From assembly GCA_003138355.1 (NCBI GenBank), contig PLFX01000032.1:23640-87639 (forward strand): DNA of 64,000 nucleotides. The letters are read 5' to 3'. This DNA is from Solirubrobacterales bacterium. Lineage in GTDB: Bacteria > Actinomycetota > Thermoleophilia > Solirubrobacterales > Solirubrobacteraceae. The notes beneath the pieces were generated by a model. The model worked only from the letters and a program-made list of their open reading frames with translations. It was not told where the DNA came from and ran no database searches. The translations under genes and the position numbers were made by a program. Positions 28,867 through 38,229 of this stretch are shown piece by piece (position 1 is the first letter of the stretch; every line of letters starts with the position of its first letter).

Positions 28867-29808
28867 TCAGCGGCGGCGGCGCTTGCGCTTCTTCGCCGCA
28901 GCGGGCGAGAGCGCAGGAGGCGGCGTCGGGACAGGCGCAAGCGGTCCGCGCGACGGCTCGTCGCGGCGCTGGCGCTGGCGCTGACCCGGGCCGCGGCCGG
29001 GGCCGCCGCGCGTCTGCGCGCCGCCACGTGGAGCCGGAACCCACGGGATCGCTTCGCCGGTCGGCCAGGCGGGTGGCATGACCAGACCGCCGATCTCGAG
29101 CAGCATCATGCCGACGCCGACAAGGAACAGGGCCTGGACGACCGGTAGCGGGACGATCGGGATGATGAAGATGACCCCGCCGATGATCCCGATGATCCCC
29201 AGCACGCGGGTCAGCAGCCCGACGCGCATCGCGCGCAGGGCGACCAGCACGACGGTGACGGCGAGCACGAGCAGGCCGAGCTCGCCGAGCGCCCCGACGG
29301 CGACCCGGAAGGCGCCACCGTTCGCAGCGTTCCATGCGCTCGTGTCCTGGACCTTGCCGTGGACGAAGTTGTGGGCACCGATGACGAGTGCCACCCAGTA
29401 AGCGAAGGTCGCGACGCCGGCGAACGGCCCGGCATAGCGGGCGAGGGTACGCGTGACCGGCGAGACCGGAGCACCGCGCGCCGCGGCGGCGCCGAGCAGG
29501 TAGACCAAAGGCCAGGCGAGCAAAATCAACGCGACGGCCGAGATCAACCAGCCGACGATGACCGGGACGGCGTGGTTGTTGAGGAAGTGCTCGATGATGG
29601 CGCGCGGATCGACCGCAGCGGCCTTCTTGCCGTGCTGGAGTGCCGGCGTCAGGCCCTGGAGGAGGCCGACCGACGGCTGCTTGGAGGCGACCAAGACCTC
29701 GACGACGATTTGGCCGGCGAGGTACAGGAGGCCGGAGGCGATCGCTAGGAGCGCGACGCGGCGGCGCTGAGCGCCCTCGATCTCGAGCTGGCGCTCGCGG
29801 TCTTCCAT
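28867..29808 (-). CDS. Hypothetical membrane protein with basic Pro/Gly/Arg-rich C-terminal tail
   Basis: A 313-aa protein with about six membrane helices (RRVALLAIASGLLYLAGQIV; VPVIVGWLISAVALILLAWPLVYLLG; and others through VLGIIGIIGGVIFIIPI). A cytoplasmic-type tail of about 70 residues follows, ending KKRKRRRR. The tail has many Arg/Gln/Pro repeats (GRGPGQRQRQRR) and could bind nucleic acid or anionic lipids (inference). I do not recognise the family. TACACT lies 10 nt before the ATG. Divergent from the 88-aa gene. A short A/T-rich run (eight Ts on the plus strand) lies just past its stop. Confidence 0.65.
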   Translation of the reverse strand: MEDRERQLEIEGAQRRRVALLAIASGLLYLAGQIVVEVLVASKQPSVGLLQGLTPALQHGKKAAAVDPRAIIEHFLNNHAVPVIVGWLISAVALILLAWPLVYLLGAAAARGAPVSPVTRTLARYAGPFAGVATFAYWVALVIGAHNFVHGKVQDTSAWNAANGGAFRVAVGALGELGLLVLAVTVVLVALRAMRVGLLTRVLGIIGIIGGVIFIIPIVPLPVVQALFLVGVGMMLLEIGGLVMPPAWPTGEAIPWVPAPRGGAQTRGGPGRGPGQRQRQRRDEPSRGPLAPVPTPPPALSPAAAKKRKRRRR

Positions 29809-29885
29809 TTCGCGCGGGAGTGTACCTTCCGGTCGCTTGCGGCCATGCTGAGCATGCGCCGTGCGCGGTGCACTACGCTGCCCAT

Positions 29886-30152
29886 ATGGAAGGTTTTGGC
29901 GGCATGTTCGGCGACCCCGATGAGCTGCAGCGGCGGATGGCGGAGTTCGCCGAGCAGATGCAGGGCCAGCAGCGTCTCGCGTGGGCCGACAATGCGATCA
30001 AGCTCGCGGTCGACATGACGGTCGCAGCGATAAACAGAATCAACGTTCAGGGCAGCGCCGAGCAGCAGGCTCAGCAGATCCGCGCAGTGATGGCGCTGAT
30101 CTTCCCCGAGGCCGTCACGCTCGTGCGCGAGGCGCGGTCCGGGCTGCAGTAA
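29886..30152 (+). CDS. Small hypothetical cytoplasmic protein
   Basis: An 88-aa protein, mostly helical, with an N-terminal GFGGMFGDPDELQRRM followed by EFAEQMQGQQRLAWAD. No signal peptide or membrane segment. I do not recognise it. ATG 29886 is preferred because TACGCT (29874-29879) lies 6 nt upstream, a leaderless layout, and because the longer ORF overlaps the divergent gene. It is convergent with the small acidic protein gene. Confidence 0.6.
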   Translation: MEGFGGMFGDPDELQRRMAEFAEQMQGQQRLAWADNAIKLAVDMTVAAINRINVQGSAEQQAQQIRAVMALIFPEAVTLVREARSGLQ

Positions 30153-30186
30153 ACAAGCCCGCCGCGCCCCTCGCGACGCGACGACC

Positions 30187-30420
30187 TCAGACGTCGAGGT
30201 CGTCGGTTTCGAAGTCCTCGTCTTCGAGCTCGTCGCCGTCGAGCTCGTCATCATCGACCTCGGCGAGCTCGTCGTCCTCGCCGAACAGGTCGTCGTCGTC
30301 CTCCGCGTACTCGGCGCGCGGGTCGAGCTGCACTTCCAGCCAGTCTCGATCCTGCGCGGTCGGTCCGTCGGGCGACCACTCGCGCTCGTCGGGACGCGGC
30401 GGCTGCGTGATCATCGACAT
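30187..30420 (-). CDS. Small highly acidic protein
   Basis: 77 aa, the C-terminal half almost entirely Asp/Glu (for example DDDDLFGEDDELAEVDDDE). Probably disordered and cytoplasmic. AAAGGAG lies 6-8 nt before the ATG, a good ribosome site, which supports a real gene. Function unknown; acidic proteins of this sort can bind cations or mimic nucleic acid, but nothing here shows it. Confidence 0.6.
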   Translation of the reverse strand: MSMITQPPRPDEREWSPDGPTAQDRDWLEVQLDPRAEYAEDDDDLFGEDDELAEVDDDELDGDELEDEDFETDDLDV

Positions 30421-30603
30421 CTGCGCTCCTTTCCTTGGACTTGACCCTCAGCGAGTCGTGCCCTCAACAGATGGGCAGCGACCGTCCGTCGGGCGTTGCA
30501 GAAGTAAACGCTAATGGGAGCGGCGCCCCGGTGCCGTAACGACGCGGTAGGCGATTCGTCGAACACCTGGCAACGGCCGCTGCGGGTGCCGATCTGACTG
30601 GCA

Positions 30604-31623
30604 ATGGACCTGGGGCTGACACGGCTGCGCGCACACGCGACGGCGATCCTGGTCGCGGCGAGCGCCGCGCTTGCCGGGGCGGCCGCCGCGGCACCGTTCG
30701 GCGGTCATCACGCGCCGCTGATCCCCGCCGAGGCGTGCGCGCTGGTCGCGGTTTGCGCCGGCGTGACCTGGCGCTTCGGCGAGCGGTTCGGAGACTTCAC
30801 GATCGTGGGACTGATCGGGACCGTGATCACACTCGTGGCGCTCACCGCGTCAACGGGCGCAAGCGGCCCAACCGGCGACGTGTTGCTGCTGCTCCTGCCC
30901 GCGCTCGTGGCCGCCTGCTTCCTGCCGTTGCGCTTCACGGTCGCTGCGCTCGCCCTCTGCTCTGGGGCATATCTCTGGGTCGTGGCGCAGACGATGACAT
31001 TCGGCCCCGCGGCATTGTGGTGGCTCAGCGCGACCACGGTGCTCGCGAGCGCGAGCGCCACTGTGGTTGTGTTGCGTCACGAGCTGACGGCGACGCTCGT
31101 CGAGCTGAGCGGCCTCGCGCGTCACGATGCGCTCACCGGGCTCGTCAACCGGCGCGAGTTCGACGAGCGTCTCGCCGAGGAGCTCGAGCGCTGTTCCCGC
31201 ACACGCCAGAACTGCACGCTGCTGATGTGTGACCTCGACCGGTTCAAGCACGTCAACGACGTGCACGGGCACCTCGTCGGCGACATGGTTCTCAAGCGAG
31301 TCGCCCGCGATCTCCTCGCCGGCGTGCGTGCGATCGACACGGTCGCGCGCGTGGGCGGTGAGGAGATGGCGATCCTGCTCGTCGACTGCGCCTCCGCTGA
31401 CGGCTATGAAGTGGCAGAGCGGCTGCGGCGGGCGGTGGCGGCGCGCCACGAAGACGGCCCGATGGTCACGATCTCGATCGGCATCGCCGACAGCTCTGCA
31501 GCTGCGAGCGCTGCCGAGCTGGTGGGCGCAGCCGACGAGGCGCTCTATGCGGCCAAGCGCGCCGGCCGCGACAGAGTCGGCTACGGCGAGCGGGCGACCG
31601 GCCCCGTACTCTGGCCCGCCTAG
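30604..31623 (+). CDS. Membrane-anchored diguanylate cyclase (GGDEF)
   Basis: Predicted to make cyclic di-GMP from two GTP. The first about 165 residues form five or six membrane helices that may sense a signal. A GGDEF domain follows (LARHDALTGLVNRREFDERL; CDLDRFKHVNDVHGHLVGD). The active-site loop reads GGEEM instead of GGDEF/GGEEF; the last position varies in active enzymes. An RxxD inhibitory site (RAID) lies five residues before the loop, so product inhibition is likely. 339 aa. The 183-bp region upstream of it is shared with the divergent acidic-protein gene and shows no other feature. Confidence 0.88.
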   Translation: MDLGLTRLRAHATAILVAASAALAGAAAAAPFGGHHAPLIPAEACALVAVCAGVTWRFGERFGDFTIVGLIGTVITLVALTASTGASGPTGDVLLLLLPALVAACFLPLRFTVAALALCSGAYLWVVAQTMTFGPAALWWLSATTVLASASATVVVLRHELTATLVELSGLARHDALTGLVNRREFDERLAEELERCSRTRQNCTLLMCDLDRFKHVNDVHGHLVGDMVLKRVARDLLAGVRAIDTVARVGGEEMAILLVDCASADGYEVAERLRRAVAARHEDGPMVTISIGIADSSAAASAAELVGAADEALYAAKRAGRDRVGYGERATGPVLWPA

Positions 31624-31627
31624 CGGC

Positions 31628-32089
31628 TCAGAGCTCGGCGAGCGCGGCGAGCACCATCTCGTCGTGGGTCGCCGGCTTCACCTTGGGGAGCACGCGCGCG
31701 ACCCTGCCGGCGGCGTCGATCACGAACGTCGTGCGTGAGTTGCCGAAGTAGTTGCGCCCGTAACGCGTCTTTTGCGCCCACACGCCGTACGCCTCGGCCA
31801 CCGCGTGGTCGGGGTCGGCGAGCAGAGTGAAATCGAGCCCGTACTTGTCGACGAAGCGCCTGAGCGCCTTCACCGAGTCGGGCGAGACGCCGAGGACGAC
31901 AGCGCCGCGCTCCGCGTAGGCGGCACGATGATCGCGAATCCCGCAAGCCTGGGTGGTGCACCCCGGCGTGTCGGCCCTCGGGTAGAAGTAGAGGACCACC
32001 GGCTTGCCGCGCAGAGCAGAAAGCGTCACCGGAGCATCGTCCTGGTTGTGCAGCGTGAAGTCGGGGGCGAGGGTTCCCTCAGCGATCAT
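31628..32089 (-). CDS. bcp: Thioredoxin-dependent peroxiredoxin, Bcp/PrxQ type
   Basis: Reduces hydrogen peroxide and organic peroxides in the cytoplasm. The 153-aa protein has the peroxidatic motif YPRADTPGCTTQAC, with the second Cys five residues after the first as in the PrxQ subgroup. The C-terminus is typical (TTFVIDAAGRVARVLPKVKPATH). GGAGG lies 7-8 nt before the ATG. It follows the Fpg gene on the same strand by 16 nt, so the two probably form a small oxidative-damage operon. Confidence 0.93.
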   Translation of the reverse strand: MIAEGTLAPDFTLHNQDDAPVTLSALRGKPVVLYFYPRADTPGCTTQACGIRDHRAAYAERGAVVLGVSPDSVKALRRFVDKYGLDFTLLADPDHAVAEAYGVWAQKTRYGRNYFGNSRTTFVIDAAGRVARVLPKVKPATHDEMVLAALAEL

Positions 32090-32105
32090 TCGAACCTCCA
32101 GTCGT

Positions 32106-32954
32106 TCACTTGAGCAGGCGCGAGAGGCGCCGGTCCTTGAGCACGCGGCCCTCGGTCTGGCAGCTCGGGCAGTAACTCATCACGTAGTCCTCGAAGCTGA
32201 CCGACTCGAGCTTGGTCGTGCAGCGCGGGCATGGCTCGCCAGCGTGACGATGAACGGCCAGCGGCAGCGGCAGCTTGTCGGGCAGCGGCAGCGCAAGCGT
32301 GTGCTCGTAGTGATCGAGTGCTCCGCCGAGTGTCGCCCGGATCACTTCGCGCAACCGCGCGAGCTCTGCGGCCGTCAGGTCCGTGCCGCGCTTGAACGGT
32401 GAGATCCGCGCGCCCCAGAGGATCTCATCGACCCACGAGCGCCCGATGCCGGCGATCAGGTGCTGGTCGCGCAGCGCCGCGTAGAGCGGGCGCGGCTGCG
32501 CCAGGCGCTCGCCGAGGTCGGCCGGCGGGTCGGGCCAGGCCTCGGGACCGAGTCGCGCGAGCGACTCGTCGGACTCGATCTCGGCGAGCGGGAGCAGCTT
32601 CACCCAGGCCGCCTGCTTCGTGCCGAACTCGCGCAGGCGCAGCTCGGACCCGTTTGCCAGGCGTACCAGTAGGCGCGAGGTGCGGTCACGCGGGCCGGCG
32701 CGAGTCTCAAACAGCTGCAGGCGGCCGGCCGACATCAGGTGCACCAGCAGCCCGTGCCCGCCATCAAACTCGACGATCAGATGCTTGCCGCGCCGGCGCA
32801 CGGCCTGCAGCGCTTGGCCGGTGAGCACGCTGAGCGGGGGCGCGAACGTCTTCAAGGTGTTGATGCCGGGTGCGAGCGCCGACTCGACAACGGCTCCTTG
32901 CAGCGCGCGGTCGAGCAACCGCGCGGTTATCTCGACCTCGGGCAGCTCGGGCAT
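32106..32954 (-). CDS. DNA-formamidopyrimidine glycosylase family protein (Fpg/Nei)
   Basis: Excises oxidised bases and nicks DNA. The 282-aa protein begins MPELPEVE, giving the catalytic Pro and Glu after Met removal. The Lys of RRRGKHLIVEFD, the helix-two-turn-helix and the C-terminal zinc finger CPRC-x16-CPSC follow in order. The start is the MPELPEV ATG; TACCCT lies 6 nt upstream, a leaderless layout. The middle motif reads GIGRSWVDEILW, not the classical NIYADE, so this may be an Fpg paralogue and the choice between mutM and nei is open. Confidence 0.88.
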   Translation of the reverse strand: MPELPEVEITARLLDRALQGAVVESALAPGINTLKTFAPPLSVLTGQALQAVRRRGKHLIVEFDGGHGLLVHLMSAGRLQLFETRAGPRDRTSRLLVRLANGSELRLREFGTKQAAWVKLLPLAEIESDESLARLGPEAWPDPPADLGERLAQPRPLYAALRDQHLIAGIGRSWVDEILWGARISPFKRGTDLTAAELARLREVIRATLGGALDHYEHTLALPLPDKLPLPLAVHRHAGEPCPRCTTKLESVSFEDYVMSYCPSCQTEGRVLKDRRLSRLLK

Positions 32955-33036
32955 GCTTCCAGGGTAGCCTGCGGTGAAGGCCGCGAGCACGCGGTTCGCA
33001 CGCCGCGCCGGCGCGCGACGGGGTCACGTCGAGCGT

Positions 33037-34503
33037 CTAGGTTGCCGGCTTCGAGGAGCCTGGGATGTAGGCGCGGATCGCCGGGCCGTTATAGACCGTG
33101 CCGTCCGGGCCTGTCCACTGAACGCGCCAAACCCGCTGGGCGACGAAGTTACCGCTCGCAGACCAGTAGCCGTTTGCGTCGGTCGTGGCGCTCAACAGCT
33201 TCGACCACGTCTTGCCGTGGTTCGAGGAGTACTGCACCATCAGCGGCGAGTCGCTGCCACCGTCGGGGCGCACGAGACCCCAGAAGGCGACCTTGGACCC
33301 GTTCTGGACGGTGACGGTCAACGGCACGGGATAGCCGTGGTAGAGCGGCTTTGGGTGCGCTGTCACGGTCTCCAGGCCGGTTTGGAAGCTCCCCTCGCCC
33401 GGGTTGGGGTCGTCCGTGAGCAGGTACTGGTCAAAGGACGCGACTCGCGGGTTCTTGTAAGCCATCTGCTCGGCGATCGCGTCGTACTCCGCTTGCTGGG
33501 CGACCGGTACGCCGAGCAATAGATTGGGCTTGCTCTGGACCCCGTACTCGGTGATGTAGATCGGCAGGTGAGCCGGTAGAGCGCCGGCGGCGGCCGCCTT
33601 GTCGAGCGCGCTCGAGAGCTGCCCCAACGACGCCATCGTCACGTCGTCCGCGCCGTCGAGATAGCTGGGCGGCACCCAGTACGGGCCCTGCTTCTGGTCG
33701 TAGGGGTGCTGCGCGTAGCCGGCCGCGGGGATCCGCCCGCAGCCAGCCGAGCGCTGGTAGCTCGAGCTCAGGCACAGCGCCGCCCGCATGAACGTGAGCG
33801 GCGCGACGATGTCGTACGGCTTGTTGCCGACCGGGGAGGTCTCGCCGAACAGCACCTTCATCCCGCTGAAGTTGCCCGACGCCTTCAGGCCGGCGTAGCC
33901 TTTGAGCCACAGGTTGCGGTAGATCACCGCCGACTCGACCTGGTTGTGGACGTACTGCGGTAGCAGCATCTGCGGCTGGTTCGGCTCGTTCCAGATCGAG
34001 TACAGCTTCACGTAGCTGCCGAACTCACGGCCGACCGCCTGGAGAAATTGGCCGTAGTAGGTCGGATTCGGGTTCGTCACGATCGCGTCCAGCTTCTGGC
34101 GCATGCTCTCGTGCTTGATGTGGGTCGTCGCGCACGCCGAGGCCCAGCAAGGTGCGGCGCCGGTCACGGTCAGGAGCACGGTCCAGTGCAGCGTCTGCGC
34201 TTCCTGGATCAAGTAGTAGTACTGGTCCCAGTTGTAGCTCGCCGGGTTCGTGAGGTCGACGTGGGGCACCTTGCGGGCGTGCTTGTTGGGCGCGACGTCC
34301 TGCCAGACGAGCTGGAGGCGCAGCGCGTGGACGCCCAGCCGCAGGAGCTGCGGCACCGTGGCCGCCCGCCCGGCCGTGTTGAGCAGCTGCTGCGGAGCCT
34401 CGAAGAAGGCGATCTGCGACTGCGATGCCGAGGCGACTGGAGCGCCGGCAAGCGAGAGCGCAAGGACGGCGCAGACGATCGCTGTTGACTTTGACAGGTG
34501 CAT
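33037..34503 (-). CDS. Secreted clan GH-A-like glycoside hydrolase
   Basis: Predicted extracellular polysaccharide-cleaving enzyme of 488 aa. A signal peptide (AIVCAVLALSLAGAPVASA) is followed by a TIM-barrel-like region with YSIWNEPNQPQ, whose Glu fits the acid/base residue of clan GH-A, and YITEYGVQSK, whose Glu fits the nucleophile. The last about 90 residues are Ser/Gly/Trp-rich strands (FWGLVRPDGGSDSPLMVQYS), probably an accessory beta domain. The family number (GH5, GH39 or other) cannot be settled by eye. ATG 34503 is chosen because it gives a clean signal peptide. A possible hairpin and AT-richer DNA lie upstream. Confidence 0.75.
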   Translation of the reverse strand: MHLSKSTAIVCAVLALSLAGAPVASASQSQIAFFEAPQQLLNTAGRAATVPQLLRLGVHALRLQLVWQDVAPNKHARKVPHVDLTNPASYNWDQYYYLIQEAQTLHWTVLLTVTGAAPCWASACATTHIKHESMRQKLDAIVTNPNPTYYGQFLQAVGREFGSYVKLYSIWNEPNQPQMLLPQYVHNQVESAVIYRNLWLKGYAGLKASGNFSGMKVLFGETSPVGNKPYDIVAPLTFMRAALCLSSSYQRSAGCGRIPAAGYAQHPYDQKQGPYWVPPSYLDGADDVTMASLGQLSSALDKAAAAGALPAHLPIYITEYGVQSKPNLLLGVPVAQQAEYDAIAEQMAYKNPRVASFDQYLLTDDPNPGEGSFQTGLETVTAHPKPLYHGYPVPLTVTVQNGSKVAFWGLVRPDGGSDSPLMVQYSSNHGKTWSKLLSATTDANGYWSASGNFVAQRVWRVQWTGPDGTVYNGPAIRAYIPGSSKPAT

Positions 34504-34614
34504 CTCGGGTGACCGCACGCGAAGAAGTGAGCGTGCTCTGACCTCAACCCTAGTGGGCCCCAAAATGTCTCGCGCTTTCGCGCGAAACGATCACAAACAA
34601 TCTGCGCTCAATAG

Positions 34615-36093
34615 TCAGCGCCCGTAGAGGAGCCGCAGGAGCCGTCCGATCGCCCGCGACCGGGATGCCCGGGCTGGGTACATCTGCGGTTCGTGGTCGG
34701 GCATCCAGCGCGGCGCGATCAGAATCGTCTGGGGTTGGGTGAACTTGCGGATGCCCTCCGCCGAGTGGCGCACACCGATGCCCGACTGCCTCAGGCCCCC
34801 CATCGGCGCCTCGAGGGCGAAGTAGTGGATCGCCGCGTCGTTGACGCAGACCGATCCGACCTTGAGGCGTCGCGCGAGCGCGATGCCCTCGTCCGCTGAC
34901 GCGGCAAAGACCGCGGCGCCAAGGCCGTAAGGCGAGTCGTTGACCGCCGCGACGGCCTCGTCGGCGTCCGAGATCCGCCGCACCGCCAGCAACGGGCCAA
35001 AGGTCTCCTCGCGCATACAGGCCATGCCCTCGTCGGCGTCAGCGATCACAGTTGGAGCAAAGAAGCGCCCCGTTCCCTCGATTCGGCTGCCGCCAGTGGT
35101 GATGCGCGCTCCCTTCGCGCGCGCGTCGGCGACCTGCGCCTCGATCGTCTCGAGCTGGCGCGCCGCCGTGATCGCGCCGACCTCGACGCTCCCAGGGCCC
35201 GCCGGAGCGCCGCAGCGCAACGCCGCGACCTTATCCGTGAGGAGCTCGAGAAACGCCTCGTACGCCGGCGCCTCGACGTAGACGCGCTCAATCGAGACGC
35301 ACGTCTGTCCTGCGTTCAGCATGCCGTAGTAGGCGGCCACGTTCGTGGCGCGCGCGAGGTTTGCGCCGGCGAGCACGATCATCGCGTCCTTACCGCCCAG
35401 CTCGAGCGCAACCGGGGTGAGCGTCTGCGCAGCCCGCTCCGCGACCTTTCGCCCGCTCGCCGCCGAGCCCGTGAACATCACGAAGTCGACGAGATCGACG
35501 AGCGCGGCACCCGCGTCACCGCCGCCCGGGGCGACGCCGAGGACGCCCTCGGGTAGCCCGGCCTCGCGCAGGCCCTCCGCCATCAGCAGGGAGGTCAAGG
35601 GCGTCAGCTCGGACGGCTTGAGAATCACGCTGTTGCCGGCCACCAGCGCCGGCAGGCAATCTCCGAAGGAGTTGATCAGCGGGTAGTTCCAGGGACCGAT
35701 CACGCCGACCAGCCCGCGCGGCAAGTAGCGCGTGACGAGCGTGCGCCCAAAGACGAGCGGGCTGCGCGAGAGCGCACGCTGCTCGGCGAGGAAGCGGCCT
35801 GCGTTTCGCGACCAGTAGCTGAGCGCCGACAGCGCGTAGGCGAGCTCCAGGGTCTGCGCGTCTTCGTGGGTCTTGCCGGTCTCCGAGATGAGCGTTTCGA
35901 TCACGCGCGCGGAGTTCGCCAACAGCCAGCGGCGCATCTCGTCGAGCACAAGCGAGCGCCCCTTCGTACCCAGCGCCTCCCAGCCCGGCTGGGCGGCACG
36001 GCCCTTGCGGGCCAGCTCGGCGAGCGCGGCCGCGTCCGTCTCGGGCACGCTCGCGAGATGGGCGCCCGTCGCTGGAGCGCTGATCTCGAGCAT
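34615..36093 (-). CDS. NAD(P)-dependent aldehyde dehydrogenase
   Basis: Oxidises an aldehyde to the acid. The 492-aa protein has VGVIGPWNYPL, the cofactor motif FTGSAASGRKV, the catalytic Glu in ELGGKDAMIV and the catalytic Cys in NAGQTCVSIERVYVEA. Overall order is that of the succinate-semialdehyde/betaine-aldehyde-like group; substrate is not predictable. The C-terminus has an extra basic, amphipathic tail (PARASRSRAIGRLLRLLYG), as in membrane-associated fatty-aldehyde enzymes. The cyclophilin gene begins upstream on the same strand and ends 7 nt before this ATG. Confidence 0.9.
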   Translation of the reverse strand: MLEISAPATGAHLASVPETDAAALAELARKGRAAQPGWEALGTKGRSLVLDEMRRWLLANSARVIETLISETGKTHEDAQTLELAYALSALSYWSRNAGRFLAEQRALSRSPLVFGRTLVTRYLPRGLVGVIGPWNYPLINSFGDCLPALVAGNSVILKPSELTPLTSLLMAEGLREAGLPEGVLGVAPGGGDAGAALVDLVDFVMFTGSAASGRKVAERAAQTLTPVALELGGKDAMIVLAGANLARATNVAAYYGMLNAGQTCVSIERVYVEAPAYEAFLELLTDKVAALRCGAPAGPGSVEVGAITAARQLETIEAQVADARAKGARITTGGSRIEGTGRFFAPTVIADADEGMACMREETFGPLLAVRRISDADEAVAAVNDSPYGLGAAVFAASADEGIALARRLKVGSVCVNDAAIHYFALEAPMGGLRQSGIGVRHSAEGIRKFTQPQTILIAPRWMPDHEPQMYPARASRSRAIGRLLRLLYGR

Positions 36094-36100
36094 GCTGGGG

Positions 36101-36559
36101 CTACTGGTCGAGCGTCACGTGGTCGATGCCGACGGGCGTTGTCGGGCGGTCACGGTCGTCGGTTTCGACGCCTTCGATCGCATCGACCACGTCGATCCCA
36201 GCTACGACCTGGCCGAACACGGTGTGCTTGCCGTCGAGCCACGGGCATTCCGACGCTGTGACGATGAAGAACTGTGAGCCGTTCGTGTTGCGGCCGGCGT
36301 TCGCCATCGCGAGGACGCCGCGAACTACCTTGTGGTCGTTGATCTCGTCGTCGAACGTATAGCCGGGGCCACCGGTGCCGGTGCCCTGCGGGCAACCTCC
36401 CTGAATCATGAAATCGGGGATCACCCGGTGGAAGATCAGGCCGTCGTAGAAACCGTCCCCAGCGAGCTTGCGGAAGTTCGCGACCGTCTCGGGCGCGTCC
36501 TCGTCAAAGAGCTCGAGGACGAGCTCGCCTTCGGTCGTTGTCATCGTGGCTGTCGACAA
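36101..36559 (-). CDS. Cyclophilin-type peptidyl-prolyl cis-trans isomerase
   Basis: Cytoplasmic protein-folding enzyme, 152 aa, without a signal peptide. Active-site segments are [43 protein letters not shown] and [12 protein letters not shown]. It precedes the aldehyde dehydrogenase by 7 nt. The motif set is complete, so activity is expected. Confidence 0.93.
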   Translation of the reverse strand: MSTATMTTTEGELVLELFDEDAPETVANFRKLAGDGFYDGLIFHRVIPDFMIQGGCPQGTGTGGPGYTFDDEINDHKVVRGVLAMANAGRNTNGSQFFIVTASECPWLDGKHTVFGQVVAGIDVVDAIEGVETDDRDRPTTPVGIDHVTLDQ

Positions 36560-36608
36560 GGCTGCGGGGCCGGCCGTGCGCTCGGGTGGTGCGTCCTACC
36601 CGTGTTGC

Positions 36609-36647
36609 GCCGGCCTCCTCGCCGGCTCACCAAGCGGGTGTCCCGCT
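36609..36647 (-). terminator. Paired hairpins downstream of the DEAD-box gene
   Basis: Two short perfect stems, gccggc/gccggc (36609-36626) and agcggg/cccgct (36633-36647), lie 40-80 nt past the helicase stop on the minus strand. They are probable terminators. The rest of this 127-bp gap shows no gene. Confidence 0.4.
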
Positions 36648-36686
36648 CATTGTATGCGCTTCGCGCTGGCGTGAGCGAGCGTGGCC

Positions 36687-38111
36687 TCAAGGGAGCCCGC
36701 AGCGCTCGAATGCGAGCTGGTGGCCGGCCACCGTGACGCCGCTGACGCTCTCGATGACGCGGTCGGCCTCAGGGGCCGGCACGCTGAGCAGGGCGAAGCG
36801 CTCGAGCACGGTGACGTCGCTCACGGCCTCGCCGTCGAGCCCCGTCGCGTGCGTGATAGCCGAGACGAGGTCGGAGACGGCGATCCCAGCCGCTCGCCCG
36901 CCGCTCGCGATCAGCCGCGCGCGAGGCTCGTCCGCCGGACGCTTGACGTGCGGCTTCTCGTGGCGGCGCGCCGGGGCCGCGACCTTCGCCGGGGGCGCGT
37001 GGGCCCCCGGCGTCCATGGGGCGATCTTCGTGCCGATGTGACGTTCGATCGCTTCGAGCTCGCGCTTCTGACGGTCCTCGACGAAGGTGATCGCGCGGCC
37101 TGAGCGCCCGACGCGCCCGGTCCTGCCGATCCGGTGCACGTAGGTGTCCGGCGTGATGGGGACGTCGAAGTTGATCACGTGCGTGACGGTCGAGATGTCG
37201 AGCCCGCGCGCCGCAACGTCGGTCGCGACGAGGATCGGCACGCGACTGGCCTTGAAGGCGAGCATGACGCCGTCGCGTTGCCCCTGGGTGAGGTCACCGT
37301 GCAGCGCGCGGACGTTGAGTCCCTTGTCACGGAGCGTGCGGAACAGCTGGTCGCAGCGGATCTTGGTGCGCACGAAGACGATCGCCTGGTCGGGCTGTTC
37401 GGCGCCCAGCACCTCGACGAGCTTCGCCGCCTTCTCGCGCGTCTCGATCGGGAGCTGGAACTGCTCAACGGTGTCGATCGTGAGCGTCGCCGCCTCGACC
37501 GCCACGACCAGCGGGTCGTACATGTAGTGGTCCGCGAGCTTGCGCACCGCAGTCGGCATCGTCGCCGAGAAAAGCGCCGTCTGGCGTCCCGTCGGCGTGG
37601 CGGCGAGGATTCGTTCCACGTCTTCGAGGAAGCCGAGGTCGAGCATCTCGTCGGCCTCGTCGAGCACGACGAACCGGCAGTCGGCGAGCTGGAGCGAGCC
37701 GCGCGAGACGAGGTCGAGGACGCGCCCGACGGTGCCGACCACGACGTGGCCCCCTGTTCGTAGCTGTGCCTCCTGGTTGCGGATCGGCGCGCCGCCGAAG
37801 ACAGCCACGACGTCAACCCCACGCGTGGTGCCATACGTACGGATCGCCTGAGTCACCTGGATGCAGAGCTCGCGCGTCGGTGTCAGCACGAGCGCCTGGA
37901 CGGTCTCGAGCGACGGGTCGACGTGCTCGATGATCGGGAGGCCAAAGGCCGCGGTCTTGCCGGTGCCGGTCTGGGCCTGGCCGATGATGTCGCGTCCAGC
38001 CAAGAGCGGTGGGATCGCCTGGTCCTGTATCGGGCTCGGGGTTTCGTAGCCCACCTCGTGCACGGCCGCGAGCACGGGGGCGGACAGACCGAGATCTTCG
38101 AAGCTGGCCAT
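36687..38111 (-). CDS. DEAD-box ATP-dependent RNA helicase with DbpA-type RNA-binding domain
   Basis: Unwinds RNA, probably in ribosome assembly or mRNA turnover. All helicase motifs are visible: GYETPSPIQDQAIP (Q), AQTGTGKT (I), PTRELCIQ (Ia), VLDEADEML (II), SATMP (III), HRIGRTGRVGRSG (VI). A basic linker (ARRHEKPHVKRPADEP) is followed by a C-terminal domain of about 70 residues like the DbpA/CsdA RNA-binding fold. 474 aa. The ATG is preceded by TAAGCT with a 6-nt gap, so the mRNA is probably leaderless. Divergent from the PfkB kinase gene. Confidence 0.93.
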   Translation of the reverse strand: MASFEDLGLSAPVLAAVHEVGYETPSPIQDQAIPPLLAGRDIIGQAQTGTGKTAAFGLPIIEHVDPSLETVQALVLTPTRELCIQVTQAIRTYGTTRGVDVVAVFGGAPIRNQEAQLRTGGHVVVGTVGRVLDLVSRGSLQLADCRFVVLDEADEMLDLGFLEDVERILAATPTGRQTALFSATMPTAVRKLADHYMYDPLVVAVEAATLTIDTVEQFQLPIETREKAAKLVEVLGAEQPDQAIVFVRTKIRCDQLFRTLRDKGLNVRALHGDLTQGQRDGVMLAFKASRVPILVATDVAARGLDISTVTHVINFDVPITPDTYVHRIGRTGRVGRSGRAITFVEDRQKRELEAIERHIGTKIAPWTPGAHAPPAKVAAPARRHEKPHVKRPADEPRARLIASGGRAAGIAVSDLVSAITHATGLDGEAVSDVTVLERFALLSVPAPEADRVIESVSGVTVAGHQLAFERCGLP

Positions 38112-38229
38112 CGGGCCAGCTTACCCGTCAGCCTGCGCGGCGCCGCGCTCAGCGCGCGGCACTCGCGCATACGCCCGGTGCGATACCGCACGGCGCGCCG
38201 GCGGACTTGCGCCTATCCTCTCTGCCCGC

